A stretch of 64,000 nucleotides of DNA from Geosporobacter ferrireducens (GTDB lineage: Bacteria > Bacillota > Clostridia > Peptostreptococcales > Thermotaleaceae). Numbering within the stretch: position 1 is the stretch's first letter; every line of letters begins with the position of its first letter. The position numbers were made by a program, and so were the translations under genes. The stretch covers positions 2,025,416 through 2,089,415 of the forward strand of contig NZ_CP017269.1 of NCBI RefSeq assembly GCF_001750685.1. Reading direction: 5' to 3'. The notes under the pieces were generated by a model, which had not been told where the DNA came from, did not search any database, and saw only the letters and a program-made list of their open reading frames with translations. Shown here in pieces: positions 17,949-26,273 of the stretch.

Positions 17949-19055
17949 TTATGTATTCCATTTTTTTCCACGTGCAAAATAGACAGCTGCACCGGGACAG
18001 AATATAGCGGCCGCCGCCAGCAGAACTCCGAAATTTTTACTCTTTTTCTCCTCCTGTTTTTCTACGGGTTCTCCTTTTGCATCAAACTCTGCCAGCCCTT
18101 GTACTCCAGATAAATCCAGTTCTTCCCTCTCTTTTTCCACTATGGGTGTCTTTGTTTCTTCTCCGGGGGCATTTACGTTTTCAGGATCATCCGTGTGATC
18201 TGCAGACTGGGCAGCAGCTGCTTCATCGTTTTTTTCCTTTTTACCTGCTGCTGTTTCTATGCTGTCCTTTTTTTCTCCTTCCACTGCGCTTTTGGAAGAA
18301 TCCAGCTCTTTTTTTTCATCTGCTGCAGCAGGTACTGTACTAAGGTTTGCAGTTTGCTGTCCGTCTCCAGCCGAAACTTCTTTATTGGCTTCTGTTTTTA
18401 TGTTTGCCGCCGCCACTTCATTCTCTACCGGTTCTTTTTTTTCGCTCTTAGAAGGGGAAATTTCTGAAACTCCCGTTAATGTTTCTACTACAGCAGGCAT
18501 TTTCCCCGTTTCATTTTTGCTGCTTCCCCCTGACTTTTTGCTATTCCCTGTGAAGGTACCATCATCGGCCTTTACGGATGTGCTATCAAAGGATACAAAA
18601 TAGGTTACATTCCGCTTCATCGGTGCCACAAAAAAAGTTGCATTGATGCGCAAATCCATTGACGGAATCTCCACCCGGTAGTCCCTGGTATCTGCTTCCT
18701 TGTTCTCTCCTACCACCGTATGGGAAACTGCTTTATAATTTTTTCCCTCTCCTTTTTTTTCCTGTACTTTAAACTGTATATTGTCAATATAGGAAACCAT
18801 TTTAATCCTCAGGGTGATATAGTGTTTCCCCCCCTTGAGTTCATAAAGGGTTGCGGGATAGGTCATATTTCTTGCCATCGCCTCTCCGATCGAAGTATCC
18901 GTACCGCCGTCATCGGTTTTTCCGGTATCCGGATTTACATAGGAGGTAGTATTGGAAATCATATAAATACCATCCTCCAGTGCAAATGCATTCACACCTG
19001 TCATCCCTAAAATTACAGCTATAGCCATCAAAAAACTAAAGATTCTTTTTTTCAA
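17949..19055 (-). CDS. Membrane-anchored NEAT heme-binding protein
   Basis: A 368-residue surface protein. A signal peptide (MKKRIFSFLMAIAVILG, ending NAFA) is followed by one NEAT domain (about 28-165: DGIYMISNTTSY, KHYITLRIKMVSYI, TYFVSFDS), a long low-complexity Ser/Glu/Lys/Ala linker (about 170-335) and a C-terminal membrane span with RGKK tail. No LPXTG-type sortase motif is visible. It probably relays heme from the large SLH-bound protein to IsdE. A TTG start at 19055 best fits the GGAG site. Met residues lie at both positions where NEAT folds bind heme iron (EAMARNM and VAPMKRN), recalling Shp. Confidence 0.75.
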   Translation of the reverse strand: MKKRIFSFLMAIAVILGMTGVNAFALEDGIYMISNTTSYVNPDTGKTDDGGTDTSIGEAMARNMTYPATLYELKGGKHYITLRIKMVSYIDNIQFKVQEKKGEGKNYKAVSHTVVGENKEADTRDYRVEIPSMDLRINATFFVAPMKRNVTYFVSFDSTSVKADDGTFTGNSKKSGGSSKNETGKMPAVVETLTGVSEISPSKSEKKEPVENEVAAANIKTEANKEVSAGDGQQTANLSTVPAAADEKKELDSSKSAVEGEKKDSIETAAGKKEKNDEAAAAQSADHTDDPENVNAPGEETKTPIVEKEREELDLSGVQGLAEFDAKGEPVEKQEEKKSKNFGVLLAAAAIFCPGAAVYFARGKKWNT

Positions 19056-19196
19056 GTGAACCACACTCCTCTATTCTTATTTGCTGTCGAAGAAATCATC
19101 TATTCACGGATAATCATCCAGTATTTTCAATTTAAGTTTTTACCCTCATTTTATCAAAATACGCTATCATTTCTGCCGTTTCTCTCCATATGATAT

Positions 19197-19232
19197 ATTC
19201 ACCGCATTTCTAACATAAGAAATGCGGTGAAT
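19197..19232. terminator. Hairpin between the two NEAT genes
   Basis: Perfect 15-nt arms (ATTCACCGCATTTCT and complement) with a 6-nt loop, downstream of the NEAT/SLH gene. The following bases on the minus strand are AT-rich but not a clean U-tract, so termination may be partial. It could set the ratio between the large surface protein and the transporter genes. Confidence 0.6.
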
Positions 19233-19271
19233 AAGCATCCATTACTTTTACTGCATTATTGCTTTTGCATT

Positions 19272-20774
19272 TTATTCTTCTGTATCTTCTTGAATCTCTT
19301 TTTCAATCTCTGCATCAGCAGGCCCTTCCAAAACATCCAATACCTTCGCAATCAGCATGGCAGCTTCCGCTCTGGTAGCTGTTCCCCGGGGCTCAAACCG
19401 GTTATTGGTCTTTCCGGACATCAGGCCTGATTGCTTCATTAGACGAACACTGTCCTTTGCCCACGGACTAATGAAAGCTTCATCTTCAAAATCTGCTTCC
19501 GGACTTTCTGAAAGTTTTATTTCTTCTAATCGGATTCCTGCAAATCTTGCATAATTTACAAACATAACTGCCAATTCCTCACGGGTAATCGGACGGTCCG
19601 GTCCAAACTGATCTTCTCCAATTCCTTTTACAATCCCTGCGTCCACAGCCCATTCCACAAATTTTGCGTAGTACTGCTCCGGATTTACATCTTTAAAGGA
19701 ATCGGCTTCATAATCCTCAACCGCCGCACCATGAAACTTGCCCAAAACAGTCACCAACATTCCCCTGGTCATAAAACGATCGGGGCTGAAGGTATCTTCA
19801 CTTGTCCCTATAAAGATTCCCTTGCGCACCACTTGTTGAATAAACTTTTCAGCCCAGTGTCCCTGAATATCTGTAAAAACAATTTCTTCTTCCGGCTCTT
19901 CTTCCTGGAGTACAGGCACTAAAACCTCTTCAATCTTTTCAAAGATAACACTTATCCGGGCTTCTTTTTCTACTTTCTCAAAAGTATAGGTTTCTACTGC
20001 ACCTACAGACTTATCGTCCACCAAAACATCTTTAATCTGATATCCTTCATCTGCCCGGATGGTAAAGGTTTGATCGCTGCCTTTAATGACTTTGACTTCT
20101 CCCTCCGGATCTATCGATCCGCCTTCCCCTGCAGTTGCTGTAATTGTGATTTCTTTCACTGTATTTGCAATTGAGGACGGATCATTCATTTTTCCGCCTT
20201 CTTGAAGGGAATTTACATTAAACACCAGCCGGAATATCGGCTTCAGGGGCATTACCGCAGGAACGGACACCTGCATATACTGCGGTTTTGTAATGGACTC
20301 CACTGGGAACCGGGCAGTAATGGTGTTGCTTCCCTCATCATAGCTCCAGCTGGCTTCCACATATGAACCGGCTTTATTTTTATACTTAATCTCTTTTACT
20401 TCTTTCAACGGTATGTATTCCGTTCCCTTCAGCAGCATGGTAACTTCCATAGCGCCGCTGTATACGCTTAAACCAAGCCGGCCCCATATCAGCTCATCGC
20501 ACATAGATAGTTCCTCTGAATTTTCCTTCAGTGCTTTTGCATTCAGTGTATAGCTTCCATCCGGTAAATTCTCCGGGTCCAGCTTTGGATTTCCAGTTCC
20601 GCCGCCTGCCTCTGTTTTCTCTGTGATTGCGATTAGATATACACTTAAATGGTCTGTATAAAACACTGCTTTTTTAGCTGCCATATCAAAGCTTGCCTGC
20701 ATATCCTCTAATTTATTAGCCTCAGCGTTGTAATAGTACAGCTTTACTGCTTCTGCTTTGGAGATCGCCTCGGT
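19272..20774 (-). pseudogene. C-terminal half of the interrupted NEAT/SLH surface protein
   Basis: This frame continues directly, in the same frame, from the TAA at 20775-20777. The first possible ATG is 24 codons in, at 20702, with no ribosome binding site or signal peptide. The encoded part contains the end of a TDH-S-Y domain (FYTDHLSVYLIAIT), a third NEAT-like domain (LPDGSYTLNAK to FRLVFNVNSL), a Gly-rich beta-repeat and three SLH motifs (FTDIQGHWAE, FKDVNPEQYYAKFVEWA, ISPWAKDSVRLM) that bind secondary wall polymer. Without readthrough, the anchor is never attached to the upstream NEAT domains. A sequencing error is possible. Confidence 0.75.
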
Positions 20775-22925
20775 TTACTCATCGATTAGCTGAATGGCTA
20801 CTTTGATCCTGTTCTTCAATTCATGGACATCTTCTAAAACTCCGTTAGAAAAAACTTTCTGCAGCTTTAAATCAAAATCTTCCAGAATAGAATCCTTTGA
20901 GGCCAGTACCGATTGCATATCGTTTTTAATGGCTCCTGAAACGGCTTCTTTTACAACCCGAACACCTAACACATTTGGAGCACTCAACTGCTCTTTCAAC
21001 AGCTTTACCGGAAGGATCACTGTGTATTGGTTAAACTTTACAGCGATGATCTCCTCTTCTCCTAGATTTTCGATATCCTGCAGTTCTATTACTGCCGCTT
21101 CACCCTGCGACACAATTTCCTTTGCAGGAATTCCTTCTAAATTCGGCTCCTTTGGCCCTTCAGGGTCTGCATCTCCAATTTTCTCGATGGTTGACGCATC
21201 AAAATTCAACCGGATCGTTTGTATAGAAGTCGTATACATTGCAAGTCTTGGCATATCCAGGGTACTGATTTCAAATCTGAAGGCCTGGCTTTCTTCTTCC
21301 GGGTTGACAGTCCCTTTCAATCCGGTACCTATAACCGGCGTTCCCACCGGCTCCGGCCAAACTTCCTTTACACTTTCACCCGTAACAACTTGACCATAGA
21401 GCGTTGTTTTTATAAACTTAATCGTTGCGTAAATTTTCCCGCCGACTACCTCCAGGGCAGCTTCTTTCTCCAGCATGCCTGCCATCATGGAAGCGGCATC
21501 ATTGGTTGCATGCCAAGCCCTCACGTCTATTTTGTATTTTCCGTCTGCCAGGGCTTCTTCAGCAGGATTTATTGTAATCACCTGCTCAACGGTCTTCCCG
21601 CTTCCGGCATGGGTAATCATTATTTTTATATCTTCTTCTGCAAGAACTGCTTCGTTTGCAGGCGTCGTTGTGATGCCTTTGCTTCCGAAATCTGCAAATG
21701 TTATATCTTCTGTCGATCCATTATCTTTTTTCAAGGTTACTGCCAGTCCTGTAAGATTTAGTTTCTCTCCCGCTGTATAAGTTGTTTTTGTTGGTGCCGT
21801 CTTAACAGCGATTTCTGTCACAGCCGCTTCCGTACTGTCAGGTTCAATGGATGATTGATCAAAGTTCAACCGGATGGTTTGCGTGGAATTCATTGGGGCA
21901 CCCACAAACATTGCAAGTCTTGGCATATCCAGGGTACTAATTTCAAATCTGAAGGTCTGGCTTTCTTCTGCCGGGTTGACAGTCCCCTTTACGCCTGTAC
22001 CTACAACCGGCGTTCCTGTAGGCTCCGGCCAAACTTCCTGTACCGATTCTCCTGTAACAGGTATATTCATGATCGCTGCTTTTACAAACTTGATGGTTGC
22101 ATAGATTTTCCCGCCGGCTACCTCCAGGACAGCTTCTTTCTCCAGCATGCCTGCCATCATGGAAGCGGCATCATTGGTTGCATTCCAAGCTCTCACGTCT
22201 ATTTTGTATTTTCCGTCTGCCAGGACTTCTTCAGCAGGATTTACTGCGATCAGCTGCTCAACGGACTTTCCGCTTGCAGTATGTATAATAGTTATCTTTG
22301 TATCTTCTTTTGCAAGCATTGTTCCGTTTGCGGGATCTGTTGTTATTTCCCTGCTTTCAAAATCTTCAAATGCCACATCTTCTGTCGATGCATCATCTTT
22401 TTTCAAGGTTACTGTCAATCCCGTAAGATCCAGTTCCTCTCCTGCTGTATAAGTGGTTTTTGCCGGCGGCGCTTGTATGTTTATATCTATCACCGCCTCC
22501 ACTTGCATGATCCCAACCTGTGCCAACTGCATCCCAATGCTTTCCGGTGCTTCTGGCGGCAGGCCGGCTTCTTCTTCCGGCGTTTCAACTTCTATCTCGC
22601 CAGTCTGTTCTTCCGGCACTTCATGTTCTACCTCTTCTTCCGGCACTTCACTTTCTGCTTCGCCGAACTCTTCTTCCGGTGCTTCATGTTCTGTCCCGCC
22701 AGCCTCTTCTTCCGGCGCTTCATCTCCTACCTCGCCGGACTCTTCTTCCGATGCTTCATGTTCTGTCCCGCCAGAGGCTTCTTCCGATTCCTCATGGTCT
22801 GACAACTCAGCCCCATCCTGTTCTCCTTGTACGAAAAGTTCAGTATCCACTGCGAAAGCTGCAGCAGGAATCATGGTTAATACCATCACGAACACCAGCC
22901 ACGCACTCAAAAGTCTCTTCATCAT
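20775..22925 (-). CDS. NEAT-repeat heme-binding surface protein, N-terminal part (interrupted)
   Basis: About 716 residues. A signal peptide (ending AAAFA) is followed by an acidic repeat stretch, then two tandem units. Each unit has an Ig-like Big_3 module (KTTYTAGE-LDLTGL) and a NEAT domain (DGKYKIDVRAW, GGKIYATIKF, FEISTLDMPRLAM, TQTIRLNFD). A linker domain follows, ending QLIDE-stop. The next 500 codons continue in frame to SLH anchors, so the intact product would be about 1,216 residues. It is the first gene of the heme operon and would capture heme at the wall. The ATG at 22925 follows AGGGAGAG. Confidence 0.8.
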   Translation of the reverse strand: MMKRLLSAWLVFVMVLTMIPAAAFAVDTELFVQGEQDGAELSDHEESEEASGGTEHEASEEESGEVGDEAPEEEAGGTEHEAPEEEFGEAESEVPEEEVEHEVPEEQTGEIEVETPEEEAGLPPEAPESIGMQLAQVGIMQVEAVIDINIQAPPAKTTYTAGEELDLTGLTVTLKKDDASTEDVAFEDFESREITTDPANGTMLAKEDTKITIIHTASGKSVEQLIAVNPAEEVLADGKYKIDVRAWNATNDAASMMAGMLEKEAVLEVAGGKIYATIKFVKAAIMNIPVTGESVQEVWPEPTGTPVVGTGVKGTVNPAEESQTFRFEISTLDMPRLAMFVGAPMNSTQTIRLNFDQSSIEPDSTEAAVTEIAVKTAPTKTTYTAGEKLNLTGLAVTLKKDNGSTEDITFADFGSKGITTTPANEAVLAEEDIKIMITHAGSGKTVEQVITINPAEEALADGKYKIDVRAWHATNDAASMMAGMLEKEAALEVVGGKIYATIKFIKTTLYGQVVTGESVKEVWPEPVGTPVIGTGLKGTVNPEEESQAFRFEISTLDMPRLAMYTTSIQTIRLNFDASTIEKIGDADPEGPKEPNLEGIPAKEIVSQGEAAVIELQDIENLGEEEIIAVKFNQYTVILPVKLLKEQLSAPNVLGVRVVKEAVSGAIKNDMQSVLASKDSILEDFDLKLQKVFSNGVLEDVHELKNRIKVAIQLIDE
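21180..22490 (-). repeat. Tandem duplication of a Big_3-NEAT coding unit
   Basis: Two coding units of about 650 bp, offset by about 669 bp, are highly similar at DNA level. For example, the CTGTATAAG-TTTTTG and CCGTCTGCCAGG stretches recur at the same offset. Each encodes one Ig-like module plus one NEAT domain. The similarity points to recent internal duplication. Confidence 0.7.
22560..22800 (-). repeat. Acidic tandem repeat (Glu-Ala-Pro-Glu-Glu-Glu type)
   Basis: Degenerate direct repeats encode EAPEEE/EVPEEE units spaced about 11-17 residues. This stretch spans roughly residues 45-120 of the NEAT protein and is likely an extended wall-spanning spacer. It explains the repetitive look of this DNA; it is not a CRISPR array. 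Confidence 0.75.
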
Positions 22926-22951
22926 CACCACTCTCCCTTTTTACATTTTAG

Positions 22952-22969
22952 AGTTAGTCACAGCTAACT
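22952..22969. promoter_or_regulatory. DtxR-like palindrome at the heme-operon start
   Basis: AGTTAG and CTAACT half-sites are separated by 6 bp, 27 bp upstream of the NEAT/SLH start codon and over the predicted transcription start. The half-sites match the TTAG/CTAA core of DtxR-family boxes, though the spacing is wider than the classical DtxR box. The DtxR-type gene at 14518 is the natural candidate regulator. Confidence 0.45.
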
Positions 22970-22974
22970 ATACA

Positions 22975-23003
22975 AATGTACCATGTTGCTTTCTCAGTGT
23001 CAA
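22975..23003 (-). promoter_or_regulatory. Promoter of the heme-uptake operon
   Basis: Minus-strand TTGACA (23003-22998), a 17-bp spacer and TACATT (22980-22975) preceded by TGG (extended -10). Confidence 0.6.
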
Positions 23004-23038
23004 CCTACTTGAATACATTCCGTATTCAGGATTACCAT

Positions 23039-23078
23039 TTGATAATTTTTCTCAAATTCACTTGATAATATTTCTCAA
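23039..23078. promoter_or_regulatory. Two tandem Fur-box-like sites
   Basis: TTGATAATTTTTCTCAA (23039-23055) and TTGATAATATTTCTCAA (23062-23078), 23 bp apart start to start. Each matches 12 of 14 defined bases of the 7-1-7 Fur consensus (TGATAAT-N-ATTATCA). They lie between the heme operon and the Crp/Fnr gene, immediately upstream of the latter's -35 box. The arm spacing is too wide for a standard FNR or CRP site. Confidence 0.45.
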
Positions 23079-23083
23079 ATTCG

Positions 23084-23112
23084 TTTACAATTCAATTTAT
23101 TAAAGATATGAT
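23084..23112 (+). promoter_or_regulatory. Promoter of the Crp/Fnr-type gene
   Basis: TTTACA, a 17-bp spacer and TATGAT, about 50 bp upstream of the start codon. Confidence 0.55.
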
Positions 23113-23161
23113 AAAGATATAAAACTTTACATAAAACATATTTTAATGAGGTGAATGTATT

Positions 23162-23845
23162 GTGATGAAATATATCCAAGCCCTTCAAAATGTTTCTTTG
23201 TTCGATGAGATGTCCATAGATGAAATCTCCTTAACCTTATCCAGTATGGATACCTTCATCAAGAAACATGGTAAAAGAGATTGTATATGTCTTCAAAACG
23301 AGGCCTTCTCCAGAATCGGCATTATTCTGAAGGGAAAAGTACAAGTAATTAGAAGGCACATAACCGATGATATCGCCTCCATACATACACTGGATACCTT
23401 TGATACTTTCGGTGAAGATATTATATGTTCAGGCCGTACAGCTACCCCTTACAGCATTGAGGCGGTTGAGGAATCTACGCTGTTGTATATTGACGGTACA
23501 AGGCTTTTTATTATGGATAAACAGAATAGCAGCTACAGGGGCAAATTCTTTAAAAATATTATTAAAACCGTAGCAAACCGAAGTTTTTTGCTGAATGCCC
23601 AGGTAGATTACATCCGTATCCTTTCCCTTCGCAAGCGTGTTGCCGTTTTGTTGCTCGATCACTACTATAACAATGGTCAAAATTTGTTCACCATTGAATT
23701 CAGCAGAGCTGAAATGGCAAAATATCTCAATGCCACACGCCCTGCCGTCTCAAAAATACTTGCAGAATTTAAAAAAGAGGGTATGATTGATTACTATAGA
23801 AACTCTTTTAAAATCTGCGATGTCGATAGATTATCAAAACAGTGA
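23162..23845 (+). CDS. Crp/Fnr-family transcriptional regulator
   Basis: A 227-residue regulator with an N-terminal cyclic-nucleotide-binding-type beta barrel (about 10-130: GIILKGKVQVI, TFGEDIICSG) and a C-terminal helix-turn-helix (FSRAEMAKYLNATRPAVSKILAEF). It lacks the N-terminal Cys cluster that binds Fe-S in FNR, so it is closer to the heme- or ligand-sensing branch (HcpR/CooA/DNR-like). It starts with GTG at 23162 (GAGGTGA upstream); an ATG follows one codon later. The downstream genes (DUF454, CydDC-like ABC, YgbA) suggest control of a redox or nitric oxide response. Confidence 0.82.
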   Translation: MMKYIQALQNVSLFDEMSIDEISLTLSSMDTFIKKHGKRDCICLQNEAFSRIGIILKGKVQVIRRHITDDIASIHTLDTFDTFGEDIICSGRTATPYSIEAVEESTLLYIDGTRLFIMDKQNSSYRGKFFKNIIKTVANRSFLLNAQVDYIRILSLRKRVAVLLLDHYYNNGQNLFTIEFSRAEMAKYLNATRPAVSKILAEFKKEGMIDYYRNSFKICDVDRLSKQ

Positions 23846-23874
23846 ACTCGTTCCGGCAAGCTGAAACATCGAGG

Positions 23875-23904
23875 AATCAGGTGGAGAGTCTACTCCACCT
23901 GATT
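23875..23904. terminator. Hairpin after the Crp/Fnr gene
   Basis: Perfect 12-nt arms (AATCAGGTGGAG and complement) with a 6-nt loop; the tail is AT-rich but not a strong U-run. Confidence 0.55.
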
Positions 23905-23911
23905 TAAAATT

Positions 23912-23941
23912 CCCACCTGCGCTAACGCTTAGAGGCGGGGG
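23912..23941. repeat. Imperfect GC-rich hairpin, possible IS200/IS605-type end remnant
   Basis: CCCACCTGCG and AGGCGGGGG arms form an imperfect stem around GCTAACGCTT. Stems of this kind flank IS200/IS605-family elements in clostridial genomes. No tnpA or tnpB is present here, so only a relic is suggested. Confidence 0.35.
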
Positions 23942-23983
23942 CTTTACCCTAAAAAAATCAAGATAAAACTCGGAGGATTTTTT

Positions 23984-24340
23984 ATGAAAATCATTTATTT
24001 GATCATAGGAATGATATCTCTTACATTGGGTGTTATAGGTATTTTTCTGCCGATTCTTCCCACAACTCCTTTTTTACTCCTTACCTCTTTTTGCTTTGCA
24101 AAGGGATCTGAAAGGTTTCATCGCTGGTTTACCGGTACTTCGATTTACAAAAACCATTTGGATGACTTCGTACAGAACAGAGCAATGTCCTTGCGGACAA
24201 AATTTTCCATACTGATTCCCGCATCCCTTATGCTGCTTTTCCCTCTGATTTTAGTGGATCATACAGCCATGCGATTGTTTATCGGTTTCTTATATCTTTG
24301 CAAGTATTATTATTTTATTTTCAAAATTAAAACAATCTAG
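23984..24340 (+). CDS. YbaN/DUF454 family inner-membrane protein
   Basis: A 118-residue protein with the DUF454 pattern: GMISLTLGVIGIFLPILPTTPFLLLTSFCFAKGSERFHRWF, then two more hydrophobic spans near the C-terminus. Function unknown; homologs often accompany heme or respiratory genes. CGGAGG precedes the ATG. Its TAG stop is part of the left end of the inverted-repeat element that follows. Confidence 0.82.
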   Translation: MKIIYLIIGMISLTLGVIGIFLPILPTTPFLLLTSFCFAKGSERFHRWFTGTSIYKNHLDDFVQNRAMSLRTKFSILIPASLMLLFPLILVDHTAMRLFIGFLYLCKYYYFIFKIKTI

Positions 24341-24500
24341 TACCCCGTCGCAGCTAAAACTTGAGTTATTCCCTGAGGAAAATTTTCATAGAGCAAGGCG
24401 GAGGAGGAAGCAATATCGAGCAATATTACGACCGACGACAACGCAGCTATATGGAAATTTAACCAGGGATAACCTAGAATTTAATTGCGATGGGGTACTA
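24338..24500. repeat. MITE-like palindromic element (163 bp)
   Basis: The ends TAGTACCCCGTCGCA and TGCGATGGGGTACTA are inverted repeats with one mismatch. Complementarity continues inward through two further segments (GAGTTATTCCCTG with CAGGGATAACCTA; AAATTTTCATAGAGC with GCTATATGGAAATTT). It encodes nothing, and its left end supplies the stop codon of the DUF454 gene. It resembles a non-autonomous transposable or dispersed palindromic element. Confidence 0.7.
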
Positions 24501-24530
24501 GCCAAGGACTAAGGAGGTATTCCATTTCCC

Positions 24531-26273
24531 ATGATGAATAAAAAGCTTATCAGTCTGGTACCTGACAGTATGAAATTTATTGTGCTTACGGTATTGGCAA
24601 ATTGGATCAGTTTATTGTTTCATATCGCATCTGTTTTTTCGATCGCTTATTTGATTGAAAGTTTATTCCATGGCACCATTACTGCTGTGGATATGCTGGT
24701 TGTTTTCACACTCATCGCTGTGTCCATAGGCATCAGGTATGCTGCAATTATCAAGTCCACTGCCTATTCCCATATTGCAAGCTGTGAAGTGAAAAATAAA
24801 TTGCGCACACTGATCTATAATAAATTGTTAAACCTGGGAATCAGTTATGATGAAAAGCTGTCTACCTCCCATATTGTTCAAATATCCGGTGAAGGGGTTG
24901 AACAAATTGAGGTTTATTTCAGCAAGTACTTACCGCAGCTTTTTTACAGCATTCTGGCACCCCTAACACTTTTTTCCATTTTATCTTTCATCCATCTCAG
25001 GGTCTCTCTTGTTTTACTGGTTTGTGTGCCCCTCATTCCGCTTTCAATTATTGCGGTCAATAAAATCAGCAAGAGACTCTTCCATAAATATTGGTCCTCT
25101 TATACGGATCTGGGCGATGGCTTTATCGATAATCTTGGCGGTCTTGTTACGCTGAAGATCTATCAGGATGATGCCTATTACAATGACAAAATGAACGAAA
25201 ACGCAGAAAATTTCAGAAAAATAACCATGAGCGTGCTAAGAATGCAGCTCAATTCTGTAACATTAATGGACCTTATTGCCTATGGAGGGGCTGCCGTAGG
25301 CATCATTTTTACGCTCATGGCCTTTAGCCGCCAAGCAATTACTTTATCCCAGGCTGTCACTTTTATTCTGCTGGCCAGTGAATTTTTTATTCCACTCCGC
25401 CTTCTTGGCTCTTTTTTTCATATTGCCATGAACGGAATGGCTGCAGCCGAAAAAATCATGAATCTGTTAGCCCTTGATACAGGTATGGAAAAAGGAAGGG
25501 ATCAAGCTTTTATCAATGGAGATATTGAAATTTCAAATCTAAGCTTTGGCTATACCCCAGAAATAGAAGTGCTTAAAGATATTTCACTTCACATTCCTCA
25601 AAACTCCTTTATTTCAATTGTAGGGGAATCCGGATGCGGCAAGTCCACCATTGCTGCTCTTTTAATGGGATTTCATAAGAATTTTAATGGTTCGATCAAA
25701 ATCAACCATACACCGGTCACAGCCTATACCGAGAAATCTATTATGCAAAACATGTGCATCATCCGGCATCAAAACTATCTTTTCAAGGGTACTGTTAGGG
25801 AAAATCTCCTAATAGCCAATAAAGAAGCTACGGATACAGACCTTTATCATGTCTTAAAAAAAGTAAATCTATATGATTTTATTATGACCAGGGGAGGTCT
25901 TGATTTTATATTGCATGAAAATGCCTCTAACCTTTCAGGCGGCCAGGTGCAAAGACTTGCCCTCGCCAGGGCACTTTTACACGATGCAAGCATCTACATA
26001 TTTGACGAGGCCACCTCAAACATTGATATCGAAAGCGAAAATACCATTCATAAAATTATCATGGAATTATCCGGCGTCAAGACCGTTATCCTTATTTCCC
26101 ATCGTCTTGCAAATGTTGTAGCCAGTGACACTATTTTTGTCTTAAAAGAGGGGCGCCTTGTAGAGCAGGGGGACCACCATGAACTTCTGCAGCGGGCCGG
26201 AACCTACAGCAAATTATATACAAAACAAAAAGCTTTAGAAGATCTTTATACGGGAGGGACTCATTGTGCGTAG
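24531..26273 (+). CDS. CydD/CydC-like ABC exporter half-transporter 1
   Basis: A 580-residue fused permease-ATPase. About six membrane spans (residues 15-300) are followed by a nucleotide-binding domain with Walker A GESGCGKST (about 365-373), signature LSGGQVQR (from 468) and Walker B IYIFDEATSNID. The layout and the partner immediately downstream resemble CydDC, the cysteine/glutathione exporter and heme-linked transporter. No cydAB lies nearby, so a generic peptide or redox exporter is the alternative. AAGGAGG lies 13 nt before the ATG, a wide spacing. Confidence 0.75.
   Translation: MMNKKLISLVPDSMKFIVLTVLANWISLLFHIASVFSIAYLIESLFHGTITAVDMLVVFTLIAVSIGIRYAAIIKSTAYSHIASCEVKNKLRTLIYNKLLNLGISYDEKLSTSHIVQISGEGVEQIEVYFSKYLPQLFYSILAPLTLFSILSFIHLRVSLVLLVCVPLIPLSIIAVNKISKRLFHKYWSSYTDLGDGFIDNLGGLVTLKIYQDDAYYNDKMNENAENFRKITMSVLRMQLNSVTLMDLIAYGGAAVGIIFTLMAFSRQAITLSQAVTFILLASEFFIPLRLLGSFFHIAMNGMAAAEKIMNLLALDTGMEKGRDQAFINGDIEISNLSFGYTPEIEVLKDISLHIPQNSFISIVGESGCGKSTIAALLMGFHKNFNGSIKINHTPVTAYTEKSIMQNMCIIRHQNYLFKGTVRENLLIANKEATDTDLYHVLKKVNLYDFIMTRGGLDFILHENASNLSGGQVQRLALARALLHDASIYIFDEATSNIDIESENTIHKIIMELSGVKTVILISHRLANVVASDTIFVLKEGRLVEQGDHHELLQRAGTYSKLYTKQKALEDLYTGGTHCA

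Noticed and set aside
22560..22800. Regularly spaced repeats resembling a CRISPR array
   Set aside because: The units are degenerate, contiguous and in frame, and encode an acidic spacer. There are no unique spacers or cas genes.
21855..22802. A 315-codon plus-strand open frame
   Set aside because: It lies opposite the NEAT gene, is Cys/Phe-rich and mirrors the duplicated units. It has no ribosome binding site or recognisable domain.
23039..23078. FNR or CRP binding sites for the adjacent Crp/Fnr gene
   Set aside because: The half-sites are 7 bp apart (17-bp site) rather than 4 or 6 bp; a Fur-type box fits better.
22453..23103. A 216-codon Ser-rich plus-strand frame
   Set aside because: It is the reverse complement of the acidic Glu/Ala repeat and extends through the heme-operon promoter.
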